Origin: Verrucomicrobiaceae bacterium
Lineage (GTDB): Bacteria > Verrucomicrobiota > Verrucomicrobiia > Verrucomicrobiales > Verrucomicrobiaceae
DNA: 64,000 bases
NCBI GenBank assembly: GCA_016795465.1
Contig: JAEUHK010000030.1
Coordinates: 124,001 to 188,000, forward strand
Direction of reading: 5' to 3'
The position numbers were made by a program, and so were the translations under genes. Under the pieces are notes generated by a model that made no database searches, was not told where the DNA came from, and saw only the letters and a list, made by a program, of their open reading frames with translations. Shown here piece by piece: positions 36,387 to 45,852 of this stretch (its first letter is position 1; every line of letters starts with the position of its first letter).

Positions 36387-37820
36387 ATGCACCGCCGCAC
36401 CCTCGCCAAAATCGCCCTCGGTGGCCTCGCCGGGCTTCCGGCATGCGAAAAGAGGCGTGGAAGTGCCGTCGAGCTCACGCAGCACTACCTCGACCGCATC
36501 GCGAAGCTCGATCCGGTGCTGCACGCGGTCATCGAATTGAATCCCGATGCCCTCGACATCGCGAGGAAGCTGGATGCCGAGCCCCAACCGCGAGGTCCGC
36601 TGCATGGCCTGCCGATTTTGATCAAGGACAACATCGAAACCGGCGACCGCATGCTCACCACCGCGGGTTCGCTGGCCTTGCTCGACTCGCGACCGCGCGG
36701 TGACGCGCCACTCGTGCAAAAGCTGCGGGCCGCCGGAGCGGTCATCCTCGGCAAAACGAACCTCAGTGAGTGGGCCAACATGCGCTCGCCGAACTCCACC
36801 AGCGGCTGGAGCGCCCGTGGCGGCCTCACGGCGAATCCGCATGTGATCGATCACAATCCCAGCGGCTCCAGTTCCGGCTCGGCGGCGGCGGTTTCAGCCA
36901 GTTTGTGCTTCGCCGCCATCGGCACGGAGACCGATGGCTCCATCGTGAGTCCGTCAAGTGCGTGCGGCATCGTCGGCCTGAAGCCCACGCTCGGCCTCAT
37001 CAGCGGACAAGGCATCATTCCCATCACCCACTGGCAGGACACCGCCGGGCCAATGGCACGCAGCGTGAAGGATTGTGCCTTGTTGCTTGCCGCCATCGCC
37101 GAGAAGCCGGTGGACTGGAAACCCACCGAAAGGCTCGAAGGCCTCCGTCTCGGCTTTTTGCGTCATTTGAATGGGAAGAACGACGACGTGCAAAAGCTCA
37201 CCGAAAGCTCGCTTGACGTGCTGCGCTCACTCGGAGCCGAAATCATCGAAGTAGAACTGCCGCACACCCGCGAGATCAGCAAGCTGCGCTTCCGCGCGAT
37301 GCTCGGCGAGTATCGCGAGGACCTGAACGCCTACCTCGCCTCCACGACGAGCAAAGTCCGCTCCATCGCCGATCTGATCGCCTTCAACAAAGCGAATGCC
37401 GACAAGGAGATGCCCTACTTTGGCCAAGAGTTCCTCGAAATGGCCGCGGCGCTCGATTCGGAAGAAGCCATCGCCGAAACAAAAGCCGCTCGCGAGACCG
37501 CGCGAAGGCTCGCGCGCGAGGAAGGCATCAACGCCGTGCTCAAACAGCATCGTCTTGATGCCTTCGTCGTTTCCACCAGCGACCCTGCCGATGTCACCGA
37601 TCTAAAAACAGGCCATCGCGGCGGTCGCGGCTGCTCCACCGTGCCCGCCACCGCCGGTTATCCGCACCTCAGCGTGCCCATGGGCCTCCTTGGCAGGCTT
37701 CCGGTCAATCTCTCCTTCTTCAGCACCGCCTGGACCGAGCCGCTGCTGCTTCGTCTCGGCCATGCTTTTGAGCAAAAAGCCCGCGTGGACGTTTCTCCCG
37801 GCTTTTTGCCGCACGAGTGA
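36387..37820 (+). CDS. Amidase-signature lipoprotein
   Basis: 477 residues from the ATG at 36387. The N-terminus (MHRRTLAKIALGGLAGLPAC) has twin arginines and an LPAC lipobox, so a lipid-anchored exported enzyme is likely. The amidase-signature triad is visible: Lys in PILIKDN, the cis-Ser and nucleophile Ser in HNPSGSSSGSAAAVSA, then TETDGSIVSPSSACGIVGLKPT. The C-terminal GHRGGRGCSTVPATAGYP is typical of the glutamyl-tRNA amidotransferase A-like hydrolases. As an exported single-subunit form, it more likely hydrolyses small amides or peptides than charged tRNA. It is divergent from the alpha/beta hydrolase. Confidence 0.88.
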   Translation: MHRRTLAKIALGGLAGLPACEKRRGSAVELTQHYLDRIAKLDPVLHAVIELNPDALDIARKLDAEPQPRGPLHGLPILIKDNIETGDRMLTTAGSLALLDSRPRGDAPLVQKLRAAGAVILGKTNLSEWANMRSPNSTSGWSARGGLTANPHVIDHNPSGSSSGSAAAVSASLCFAAIGTETDGSIVSPSSACGIVGLKPTLGLISGQGIIPITHWQDTAGPMARSVKDCALLLAAIAEKPVDWKPTERLEGLRLGFLRHLNGKNDDVQKLTESSLDVLRSLGAEIIEVELPHTREISKLRFRAMLGEYREDLNAYLASTTSKVRSIADLIAFNKANADKEMPYFGQEFLEMAAALDSEEAIAETKAARETARRLAREEGINAVLKQHRLDAFVVSTSDPADVTDLKTGHRGGRGCSTVPATAGYPHLSVPMGLLGRLPVNLSFFSTAWTEPLLLRLGHAFEQKARVDVSPGFLPHE

Positions 37821-37896
37821 ATTTGAAGTTCACACGGAGTTCATCGTCTGAAGCTTGAACTTTGGCTGCGGGAAGGCTCCGTACAGCCCGATCCCC

Positions 37897-40086
37897 ATGA
37901 AGAAAAATCCCACCCCAGCCAAAAAGCCAATCAAGCGGCCGAAGGTCATGTCGCGTTGGGAGCGATGGAAGAGGCTGGCGATCTTTCTTTTCATGGGCAG
38001 CACGCTGCTGGCCACGCTCGCGGGAGCCATTGTGATCGCCGTTTACAGCCATTGGGCCAAGGACTTTGATCTCACCAAGCTGGGCCAGATGCCGGAGCGC
38101 ACGGTGGTCTATGATTTTAAAGGCGAGGTGCTCGGCCGCATGCATGGCGAGAACCGCATCGTGGTGAAGCTCAGCGAGGTTTCGCCGTGGTTTGTGAAGG
38201 CGCTGCTGGCCCGCGAGGATGCCCGCTTTTACTCGCACAGCGGCATCGACTACGTCGGTGTGGCCCGCGCCGCGGTGCGGAACGTGAAGGACGGCCGTAT
38301 CGTCCAAGGAGCCAGCACGTTGACGATGCAGCTCGCCCGCAACAGCTACCCGGAGCTCGGCGATGCCCGCAACATCCATCGCAAGCTCCTCGAAATGATG
38401 CTCGCCCGTCGCATCGAGAAGCACAGCACGAAGGACCAGATCATCGAGCACTATGTGAATCGCATTTTCTTCGGCACCGGCCTCTACGGCATCCAGCGGG
38501 CCAGCCAGGTTTACTTTGGCAAGCACGCCAGCCAGCTCTCGCTTAGCGAGGCCGCTCTGATCGCCGGCATTGTGCGCAGCCCCGTGCGATTCTCGCCCTT
38601 CCGCAACTACGACGGTGCCATCAAAGAACGCAATGATGTGCTCCAGCGCATGCTAGCCACGAAAATGATCACGCCGGAGGAGGAACTGGAGGCACGCTAT
38701 GCCGATGTGGTGCTGCATGCGCAGCCCGTCTTCCAAGGCCAGGGCGGTTATGCGCTCGACATGGTGCGGCAGGATCTCGACCTCATTTTGGAGAAGAACG
38801 ATGTCGAGGATGGTGGCCTGCAAGTCTTCACCACCATTCACAAAGAGCTGCAAGTGGCCGCCGAGGCCGCTGTCGAAAAGCGCCTCGCCGCGGTCGAGAA
38901 ACTGAAAGCCTACAAGCATCCCACCAAGGCAGAGTTTGATGCCACTTGGGATGGTTCAGCCGAGCTGAGCACCACGCCTTACCTGCAAGCCGCGGTCACC
39001 TTGCTCGACAACGAAACCGGCGGCATCCTCGCCATCGTGGGCGGTCGCGATTACCGGCACAGCAAATACAACCGCGCCATCCAGGGCGAGCGACAAATCG
39101 GATCGACGGTGAAGCCCTTTGTCTATGCCGCCGGTGTCGCCGCAGGCTTCCTGCCGGGCACGTTGATCGACGACGCTCCCATCCAACCCGGCGAAATCCA
39201 AGGCGGAGATCCCGGCTGGAGCCCGCAAAACAGCGACGGGAAATTTTTAGGCCTCAAGACCCTCACCGACGGCCTCGTGCTCAGTCGCAACACGATGACC
39301 GTGCGCCTCGGCAACTACACCGGCCTCGACCGCGTGCTCAATCTGCTCGCCGATTCCGGCTTCAACATGCCGAAGGTGCGCACGCCGCAGATCTACATCG
39401 GCAATATCGGCGGCAACGTGCGCCAGCTCGCCAGTGCGATGAGCGTCTTTCCGAATCAGGGCCTGCGCCGCCGCACCTTCCTCATCGACCGCATTGTCGA
39501 TAAAACCGGTGCCGTGATCTACCAGACGCCCGTTTTGGAGGCCGAGGTCGTGAATCCCGGCGTCGCGCATGTGATGCGACAGATCCTCGGTCAGGTCATG
39601 GAACGCGGCACCGCTGCCGCCGTGCGCAGCGAGCACGGCTTCAAGGAGCCCGGCGGCGGCAAAACGGGCACGACGAATGATTACAAGGACGCGTGGTTCG
39701 CCGGTTACACGGATCGACTCACCTGCGGTGTCTGGGTGGGGCTCGACAAGCCGCAGACGATCATTGACGAAGGTTACGGCGGCCGTCTCTCGCTGCCGAT
39801 TTGGGCCGATCTGATGAAGGAAGCCGTGAAAATCGGCTACAAGACCGATGTCGCGAAGGCTGGCCTGCCGCTCACCCGCGTGTCGCTATGCCGCCTCAGC
39901 AGTCAGCTCGCCACCGATGGCTGCCACCATGCCGGCATGGCCTATGACGATGCCTTGCCCTACGAACTCGTGCCGCAGGACTTTTGCCTGGAGCATCGCG
40001 GTGTCGCCCCGCGGGTGGCGCAGCCGCAGGGTCAGGCCCCGGCTGGCGAAGGTTTTTGGGGTCGCGTGAAAAGCTGGTTCCAGTGA
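37897..40086 (+). CDS. Class A penicillin-binding protein (PBP1A-type)
   Basis: Bifunctional peptidoglycan glycosyltransferase/transpeptidase, 729 residues from the ATG at 37897. A basic cytoplasmic tail and one membrane helix (~30-52) precede the GT51 domain with ALLAREDARFYSHSGID and GASTLTMQLARNSYP, then KLLEMMLARRIE and NRIFFGTGLYGIQRAS. The transpeptidase has GSTVKPF (SxxK), LSRNTMT (SxN) and GGGKTGTTNDYKDAWF (KTG). No biosynthetic neighbours are adjacent. The C-terminus has a short Cys-containing region (CRLSSQLATDGCHH). The upstream in-frame extension to 37855 is not needed. Confidence 0.94.
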   Translation: MKKNPTPAKKPIKRPKVMSRWERWKRLAIFLFMGSTLLATLAGAIVIAVYSHWAKDFDLTKLGQMPERTVVYDFKGEVLGRMHGENRIVVKLSEVSPWFVKALLAREDARFYSHSGIDYVGVARAAVRNVKDGRIVQGASTLTMQLARNSYPELGDARNIHRKLLEMMLARRIEKHSTKDQIIEHYVNRIFFGTGLYGIQRASQVYFGKHASQLSLSEAALIAGIVRSPVRFSPFRNYDGAIKERNDVLQRMLATKMITPEEELEARYADVVLHAQPVFQGQGGYALDMVRQDLDLILEKNDVEDGGLQVFTTIHKELQVAAEAAVEKRLAAVEKLKAYKHPTKAEFDATWDGSAELSTTPYLQAAVTLLDNETGGILAIVGGRDYRHSKYNRAIQGERQIGSTVKPFVYAAGVAAGFLPGTLIDDAPIQPGEIQGGDPGWSPQNSDGKFLGLKTLTDGLVLSRNTMTVRLGNYTGLDRVLNLLADSGFNMPKVRTPQIYIGNIGGNVRQLASAMSVFPNQGLRRRTFLIDRIVDKTGAVIYQTPVLEAEVVNPGVAHVMRQILGQVMERGTAAAVRSEHGFKEPGGGKTGTTNDYKDAWFAGYTDRLTCGVWVGLDKPQTIIDEGYGGRLSLPIWADLMKEAVKIGYKTDVAKAGLPLTRVSLCRLSSQLATDGCHHAGMAYDDALPYELVPQDFCLEHRGVAPRVAQPQGQAPAGEGFWGRVKSWFQ

Positions 40087-40189
40087 CGGGACGAGCGCCT
40101 TCTCACCTGCCCTGCCTTTCCTCTTGCGCCTTCGCAATTCACGGCGACTATCGCCGCCCCTCGCCAGCCCGGCTTGGGGAATCAGTTTT

Positions 40190-40266
40190 CGGGACGTAGC
40201 TCAGCCTGGTAGAGCGCTTGCTTTGGGAGCAAGAAGTCGTGAGTTCGAATCTCGCCGTCCCGACCA
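40190..40266 (+). tRNA. tRNA-Pro (anticodon UGG)
   Basis: Complete cloverleaf: acceptor CGGGACG pairs with CGTCCCG, the D arm reads GCTCAGCCTGGTAGAGC, the anticodon stem CTTGC/GCAAG encloses loop TTTGGGA with anticodon TGG, and the T arm contains GAGTTCGAATCTC. The 3' CCA is encoded (40264-40266). It reads CCA, and by wobble other Pro codons. Confidence 0.97.
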
Positions 40267-40295
40267 CTTTCAAATTCCCGCTATTTGTTTCTTCA

Positions 40296-40790
40296 ATGTC
40301 GGCCCTGTATGCAGCCACTCTGAGCACCTTCAAGGAAATGGGCTGGCACTACCGCGAGGTGCCGGAGCACTCGGTGATCGAGGCGGACTTTGAGGCGCAT
40401 CACACAAAGGTGCCGTTGCATGTCCAAATCTTTGGCGAGACACACATCGCCAGCGTCGTGGCCTCCTGCACGCTCACGGTACCCTCCACGCACCGCCTCG
40501 CCGCTTGCGAGCTGCTCATGCGCACGAACCGCGAACTGAACATCGGCAATTTCGAGCTCGACTGGGACAGCGGCACGGTCCTCTTCCGTGCCACGAACAT
40601 CTTCCCGCCGCATCGCTACGACCAGCGCATCCTCGCCAGCCTCGTCCACAGCGCCATCAGCGAGGTGGACCGCCTCACCCCCTTCCTCGGCGAGATCATC
40701 CACACGCCCAAAGGCGAGCTCATCCTGCTCAAAGTGGGCGATTTGATGAAACGTGAGGATTTGCTCCCGCCTGCGCCGGAGGAGGAGTAA
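40296..40790 (+). CDS. YbjN-like small protein
   Basis: 164 residues from the ATG at 40296 (MSALYAATLSTFKEMGWHY). The pattern resembles YbjN/type-III-chaperone-like alpha+beta proteins: EADFEAHHTKVPLHVQIFGE, CELLMRTNRELNIGNFELDWDSGTVLFRATN and ILASLVHSAISEVDRLTPFLGEI. No signal peptide is seen. It starts 29 bp after the tRNA-Pro 3' end, so it may share the tRNA transcript. The function of this family is poorly known; the family call is from pattern only. Confidence 0.72.
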   Translation: MSALYAATLSTFKEMGWHYREVPEHSVIEADFEAHHTKVPLHVQIFGETHIASVVASCTLTVPSTHRLAACELLMRTNRELNIGNFELDWDSGTVLFRATNIFPPHRYDQRILASLVHSAISEVDRLTPFLGEIIHTPKGELILLKVGDLMKREDLLPPAPEEE

Positions 40791-40844
40791 AAGAAGAATC
40801 CCTGTCTTGCTGCCTCGACGCGGGGACCGTAGTCTCGCCACGTC

Positions 40845-43235
40845 ATGAAAAACACCGCCGCCGTGCTCTTGCTCCTGGCTGCGGGCGCTCTCGCCGCCGA
40901 GGTGAGGCTCCCCCAGCTGTCGTTGAAGTCCTTCGCCGCCACGCCCGCGCCGATCAGCGGGCCGTCCCAGCCGGAAAAGCCGATGGAGGCCAAGGCGCCC
41001 ACGCTTGAGCAGGCCGCCAACTCGAAGGTTCTCTTCCAGCAACTCGGCATCCTGCTCACGGAGGAGCAGCGAAAGCATCTGGCCGAGCAGCGTTTTGTGC
41101 TCCTCCAGGTCGGCGGCACACGTCTGGAGACGATTTTTGAGCCTCCCTCGAATGAGAAGGACGATGAAGGCCGTCCCGTGGACTACCGCTCCACGCCGGA
41201 TGAGATGCTGAGCGGCTTCGATCATGTGGCCGAGGATACCAGCGATCCCTGGTCACGTTCCGCCGGGCAGGCAAAATTCATCACCGCGGACCTCGCCATG
41301 CATGCGTATCATCGCTTCTTCTCGCAGGCGCTGGAGTTCATCGAGCAGAGACAGCTCCGCGCCCGGCTGGAGGATGTGCTCGAACTGGCCATGACCTCGG
41401 CGCGGGCTTTGCAAAAAGACGCGCCGGAGGCGGCCCGCGTCCGTCTTGAGGTGGTCGAGGCGCAATTCGCCGCCGCGTGGTGCGTGCTGGGGCGTGAGAC
41501 GCCGGGCGAACCGGTGGAGGAGGAAAGCGATCCCGAGATCAAAAAGCAATTGGAGCTTGCCAATCCGCCCACCGATCGCCGCACCGTCGAGCAGCGCCTC
41601 GCCGCGAAGATGAAGGAATTCAGCGCTCCCGTCGCCGCCCGGTTGAAGGGCGAGGTGGCCCAGATGCTGAGCACGGAGAAGAATGAACAAAGCGGTCTCT
41701 TTGGCGAATACGATCCCTCCAAGACGCCCGATTATTCTCAGTTCCGTCCGCGTTCGCACTACACGAAGAGCGAGGAGCTGAAGGGCTACTTCCGCGCCAT
41801 GATGTTCCTCGGCCGGAATGGCTACGCATTGAATCCGGAAGGTGGTCCGCCCACGCTTGGCCTCACGGATTCGATGCTCGCGGCGATGTCGCTCGCCCGG
41901 CCGGATGAGGAGGGGAAAAGTGCCCTCGATGGCTGGCGTTCGCTGATGGAGATCACCGGCTTCTTCGCCGGGCAGAGTGACGACCTGACCTTCATCGAAC
42001 TGCGGGACTGGATCGCCGCAAAGCTCGGCCGCGACTCGCTCACCCCGGCGGATGCGGTGGATGCGAAGCTGCTCGCCAGCCTCAAAGAAGCTCTCGGTGA
42101 TCTGCGCCTGCCGCAAATCGTCTCCGATGAACGCGGACGCGAGCGCCGCGAGGGCGATCTGCGGCCCGAGTTCCGCATCTTCGGCCAGCGCTTCACGTTC
42201 GATGCCTGGGTCTTGAACCAATTCATCACCGAAAAGCTCACCATGCCCTCCGGTCTCTTCATTCCCGCCGCGTTTGGTGATGTGGCCTCTGAGGTCTATG
42301 CCAAGGAGTTCATCAAAGAGCAGTTCGACGCTCCAGAGGAGCCGCTGAAGGCCTTTGAGACCACGCTCGCCGAGCTGCGCACAAAGCTCGCGGCCACGCC
42401 GGACGCGCTCTGGTTTGGCAGCATGGCCGGGCAGCAGCTCCACGCCATCTCCACGCTCGCCGGACGCCGGAATGCCAATTTCCCCGCCTTCATGCGCGGC
42501 ACGGAATACGCCAAAAAGGACATCGAATCGATGCTCGGCCACTGGACGGAGATCAAGCACGACACCGTGCTCTACGCGAAGCAGAGCTACGCCGAGGCGG
42601 GCGAAGGGGGCGATACGGACAGGCCGCTGCCGCCCATGCCGCGCGGCCTCGTGCAGCCGGATGTGCCTTTCTGGCGGGAGATGGAGCGCCTCGCGGAGTT
42701 CTCCAAGAATGGCTTCGCCTCGCACCAACTGCTTCCAGGCATGGATCAGGACGAATGGGCGCCGCTGAACCGCTTCCACGACGACATGAAATTCTGCCGC
42801 GTCATCGCGGAGAAGGAGATCGCCGGCAAACCGCTCACCAAGGACGAGCTGGAGCGCATCTGGCAGTTCACCCTCACCTATATGGACACGCCGCTGGACA
42901 TGGGTGTCGCGCCCAATGCCGACCGTGGCAAAAGTGCCCTCATCACCGATGTGCATACGGACGCCTACAACAACGAGGTGCTGCAGGAGGCGCTTGGCCG
43001 CCCCTGCATCCTCATCGCCCTTGTCGCGAACGAAAACGCTCCGCGTCTCGTCGCCGGCATGGCCTATCAGCATTTCGAGTTCACCGGCCCGCAGGACAAG
43101 CGGGCCACCGACGAGGAGTGGCGGGCCAAAGTCTATGCCGCCAAGCCCGCGCTGCCGCCGCGTGCAAAATGGGCGCTGCCGGTTTTCCAGGCCAAAAAAG
43201 ACCCGAAGGCCAAGAAGCCCTTCTCGGTGGACTGA
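40845..43235 (+). CDS. Secreted DUF3160 protein
   Basis: 796 residues. The signal peptide (MKNTAAVLLLLAAGALAAE) is clear. DUF3160 features are KFITADLAMHAYHRFFS near residue 145, then a long helical body with LEDVLELAM, YFRAMMFLGRNGYAL and QRFTFDAWVLNQF. The end contains the ALITDVHTDAYNNEVLQEALG region and a short Lys-rich tail. Such proteins are secreted or periplasmic in bacteria with complex polysaccharide degradation; their role is unknown. The stop overlaps the start of the next gene by one base (TGATG at 43233-43237), so the two are co-translated. Confidence 0.88.
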   Translation: MKNTAAVLLLLAAGALAAEVRLPQLSLKSFAATPAPISGPSQPEKPMEAKAPTLEQAANSKVLFQQLGILLTEEQRKHLAEQRFVLLQVGGTRLETIFEPPSNEKDDEGRPVDYRSTPDEMLSGFDHVAEDTSDPWSRSAGQAKFITADLAMHAYHRFFSQALEFIEQRQLRARLEDVLELAMTSARALQKDAPEAARVRLEVVEAQFAAAWCVLGRETPGEPVEEESDPEIKKQLELANPPTDRRTVEQRLAAKMKEFSAPVAARLKGEVAQMLSTEKNEQSGLFGEYDPSKTPDYSQFRPRSHYTKSEELKGYFRAMMFLGRNGYALNPEGGPPTLGLTDSMLAAMSLARPDEEGKSALDGWRSLMEITGFFAGQSDDLTFIELRDWIAAKLGRDSLTPADAVDAKLLASLKEALGDLRLPQIVSDERGRERREGDLRPEFRIFGQRFTFDAWVLNQFITEKLTMPSGLFIPAAFGDVASEVYAKEFIKEQFDAPEEPLKAFETTLAELRTKLAATPDALWFGSMAGQQLHAISTLAGRRNANFPAFMRGTEYAKKDIESMLGHWTEIKHDTVLYAKQSYAEAGEGGDTDRPLPPMPRGLVQPDVPFWREMERLAEFSKNGFASHQLLPGMDQDEWAPLNRFHDDMKFCRVIAEKEIAGKPLTKDELERIWQFTLTYMDTPLDMGVAPNADRGKSALITDVHTDAYNNEVLQEALGRPCILIALVANENAPRLVAGMAYQHFEFTGPQDKRATDEEWRAKVYAAKPALPPRAKWALPVFQAKKDPKAKKPFSVD

Positions 43236-44878
43236 TGCGTGCGGTCATCAGCGCGGCATCTCTTCTGCTGTCTGGCCCCTTGGTTCAGGCGGCGGAGCCA
43301 TTTCCGCTCTTTTACACCGAGGCGAAGCCCTTTCGAGGGGCCTGCGAGCAGGTGGAAAAAAGCGTGAAGCCCCTCTCGCAGCGCCTCACCGGCGTCACCG
43401 TGCCGCATCATCTGCTCGCGGTCGATTTGATTGCGGAGACGCTCTTCCTCGCCTCGCAGCAAAAGGTCGGACGCATCGTCCTCCTCAGCCCGGATCACTA
43501 CAAGCGGGGCACCACGCCCTTCTCCACGACCACGCGAGATTTCCTCACACCTCTCGGTCGCGTGCGGGTGGATGCGGAGGCCGTGCGGACGATGCTGCGC
43601 GAGCCGCTCGTCACCGAGTCTTCGCTCTTCACTCGTGAGCATGGCATCCAGGCCATCCTGCCGATGATCGCACGCTGGTTTCCTGAAACACCCATCGTGC
43701 CGGTCACGCTCGGCGTGCGCAGCACGCGTGAGGAATGGCACAAGCTCCTGCCCGTGCTGCGAGACATCGTGAAAGACAAGCCGACGCTCGTCGTGCAGTC
43801 CACGGACTTCTCCCACTACCTGCTGCAGACCGTGGCGAAGCAGCGGGATGCGGAAACGCTGCGGGTGCTCGCCGCCGGGGATGCCGAGGCGATCTTGAAG
43901 CTCGATCAGCCCGGTCATCTCGACTCCAAGGCCGCGCAGTGGCTCATGATGCGGCTGCAGAAAGAAGTTTGGAATGCTGGCGGCGTCGTGTGGCGGAATC
44001 GCAACGCCATACACTACGGCGGCCATCCAGATGAACCGGAGACCACCAGCTACATCACGCAGGTTTTCAGCCCGGACTCCATCCCTGGCTCCGCCATGCC
44101 CGGGGCGCGATTTTACTTCGGCGGCGATGCACACTTCGGGCGCGGCGTGGCCGTCAAACTCGCCAAGCCGGCGGAGGCAGCCCGCATCGAGAAAACTATC
44201 CTCACCGCCACCGGCGGAGCGCCACTGATCCTCAACCTCGAAGGCGTGATGATGCCCGAAACGCCCGCCAAGCTGGCTCATCCCTATCAAATCGCCATGC
44301 CTCGCGATCTCACGCTCGAATGGCTGCGCCGTCTCAAGGTCATCGCTGTTTCACTCGCGAACAATCACAGCCATGATTTCGGCGAAACGGCCTACCAGAC
44401 GATGAAACGCGACCTCGAAGCCGCGAACATCCGAGTGCTCGAAAACGGCAGTGTGAGTGATCTGGGTCCGTTTTGCCTCGGCGCGGCCACGGATGTCGAA
44501 AACACCCCCGAGCCGGCCTGGAAGCTTCTCCGCCCATCCTTCTTCGACACATGGAAAGGCCGCGAGAAGCCCTTGTTTGCCGTTTTGCATGCTGGCCTCG
44601 AATTCGCCACCTCGCCCGCGATTCGTGAGCGGCAGATCGGCTCGTGGATGGAGAAGGCAGGCGTCGAGCTTCTCATGGGGGCGCACACGCATCGCCCCTC
44701 GCCTGGCTGGGAGCGTGGTGCGGAATCGCTGCGCTGGTTTTCCATGGGCAATCTGCTGTTTGATCAAAACGACCCGCGCAACACCGGCGGCCTCATCGAA
44801 GTGCGCCTGCTCGATCAAGGCACCTGGACCGCCGGCTGGCTACCCCTGGGGAATGTTTTCGCCAGGCGGACGGAGTAG
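43235..44878 (+). CDS. MEMO (AmmeMemoRadiSam system protein B)-CapA fusion protein
   Basis: 547 residues from the ATG at 43235, with a short signal peptide (ISAASLLLSGPLVQAAE). Residues ~40-280 match MEMO1/AmmeMemoRadiSam protein B: VTVPHHLLAVDLIAETLFLAS, GRIVLLSPDHYKRG, PIVPVTLG and VVQSTDFSHYL with the metal-type His. Residues ~290-545 match CapA/PGA_cap metallophosphatase-like proteins: GARFYFGGDAHFGRG, LNLEGVM, ISVSLANNH-type VIAVSLANNHSHDFG and LLMGAHTHRPSPG. Both domains are on one chain without a break. It follows DUF3160 by translational coupling, suggesting they work together in the periplasm. The reaction is unknown. Confidence 0.85.
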   Translation: MRAVISAASLLLSGPLVQAAEPFPLFYTEAKPFRGACEQVEKSVKPLSQRLTGVTVPHHLLAVDLIAETLFLASQQKVGRIVLLSPDHYKRGTTPFSTTTRDFLTPLGRVRVDAEAVRTMLREPLVTESSLFTREHGIQAILPMIARWFPETPIVPVTLGVRSTREEWHKLLPVLRDIVKDKPTLVVQSTDFSHYLLQTVAKQRDAETLRVLAAGDAEAILKLDQPGHLDSKAAQWLMMRLQKEVWNAGGVVWRNRNAIHYGGHPDEPETTSYITQVFSPDSIPGSAMPGARFYFGGDAHFGRGVAVKLAKPAEAARIEKTILTATGGAPLILNLEGVMMPETPAKLAHPYQIAMPRDLTLEWLRRLKVIAVSLANNHSHDFGETAYQTMKRDLEAANIRVLENGSVSDLGPFCLGAATDVENTPEPAWKLLRPSFFDTWKGREKPLFAVLHAGLEFATSPAIRERQIGSWMEKAGVELLMGAHTHRPSPGWERGAESLRWFSMGNLLFDQNDPRNTGGLIEVRLLDQGTWTAGWLPLGNVFARRTE

Positions 44879-44986
44879 CCGAAAAGAACAGCTGCATCCC
44901 AGGCGCTAAAATTATCACCGATCCCTCAAAGTCAGACCATTTGCTCCCGTCCGCTCCCGCGGCAGAATAGCCTTCACTTACCGGCC

Positions 44987-45733
44987 ATGCCCGCCCGCTA
45001 CGCCCTCCAAAACCATCCGGCCTTCAGCGATCCTCTCACCAAGGAAGATCTCTACGTCCTCGTCGCCCGCGGCTCGCTGGCCCGCGGTGAGATGGTGGAG
45101 TGTGATGAAACCGGTGCGATGCATACCGTGGGCGAGGTCATCAGCGGCATGCGCCCGCCCCGCGAGTCCGCCGTGGCCCGACCCGCCTTCCGCGAGATCA
45201 CGCCGGACTTTGAAGGCCCGCCCGAGGAGATCGAAGAAGAAGCCGAGGACGACGAAATCGAAGACGAGCGCTACAATTACACCTCCAGCGGCGAACCCAT
45301 CCTGCATCGCTCGCATCCATCTTGGCTGGCCTACTCGAAGACGCTCTTCCTCGCCGTCCTGCTGGCCATCGCCGCAGGCCTGCTCTTCCTGTTTGAGCCG
45401 ACGTATGCGCTCATCGCCCTGGTCTTGTCGGTGACGGTGCTGTTTGGCGTGTTCGTCAGCCGCGTCACGCATGAGTACATCGTCACGCCGCAACGCGTCG
45501 AGCTGCTCTGGGGCATCCTCGGTCGCAGTTCGAAGGAAGCCCGCATCTGCGACATCCGCAGCATCGATGTCTATGAAAGCGGCCTCAAAGGCATGCTCGG
45601 CCTCGGCACCATCGACTTCTCCACCGCCGCCAACGCCGGCATCGAAGTCCAGTTCCGCGATCTCCGCCGCGCCCACGAGGTGAAGGAGCTGGTGCGCAAG
45701 CTGCAAAGCGGCGTCGATCCCACGGAAGATTGA
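44987..45733 (+). CDS. Membrane protein with bacterial PH domain
   Basis: 248 residues. The first ~85 residues are soluble (with LTKEDLYVLVARGSLARGEMVE, a GYF_2-like fold pattern). An acidic stretch (~85-100) and two close membrane helices (~120-165) follow, then a bPH_2 domain (THEYIVTPQRVELLWGILGRSSKEARICDIRSIDVYESGLKG). The pattern is that of YdbS/YdbT-like PH proteins fused to a GYF-like domain. The stop is 3 bp before the start of the kinase gene, and it may be co-transcribed with it. The role is unknown. Confidence 0.82.
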   Translation: MPARYALQNHPAFSDPLTKEDLYVLVARGSLARGEMVECDETGAMHTVGEVISGMRPPRESAVARPAFREITPDFEGPPEEIEEEAEDDEIEDERYNYTSSGEPILHRSHPSWLAYSKTLFLAVLLAIAAGLLFLFEPTYALIALVLSVTVLFGVFVSRVTHEYIVTPQRVELLWGILGRSSKEARICDIRSIDVYESGLKGMLGLGTIDFSTAANAGIEVQFRDLRRAHEVKELVRKLQSGVDPTED

Positions 45734-45735
45734 AA

Positions 45736-45852
45736 AATGACGAAACCAGAATGGCGAATGACGAATGAAGCCCGAATGACGAGTGCCATCCCGCGGCTTC
45801 GTCATTCTGCCTTCGTCATTCTTTCCTCATTCCTCATTCTGGTTTCGTCATT
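45736..45852. repeat. Hairpin of AATGACGAA words covering the start and signal peptide of the kinase gene
   Basis: The left arm (45736-45783) contains AATGACGAAACCAGAATG and three further AATGA(C) words. The right arm (45797-45852) is built of TTCGTCATTCT words and ends in the exact reverse complement of AATGACGAAACCAGAATG. The outer 18 bp pair perfectly, while inner parts pair imperfectly. Reading + strand, the right arm encodes FVILSSFLILVSSF. Confidence 0.9.

Noticed and set aside
40190..40266. Genomic island integrated at tRNA-Pro
   Set aside because: No integrase and no duplicated tRNA 3' end seen in the window; flanking genes look native.
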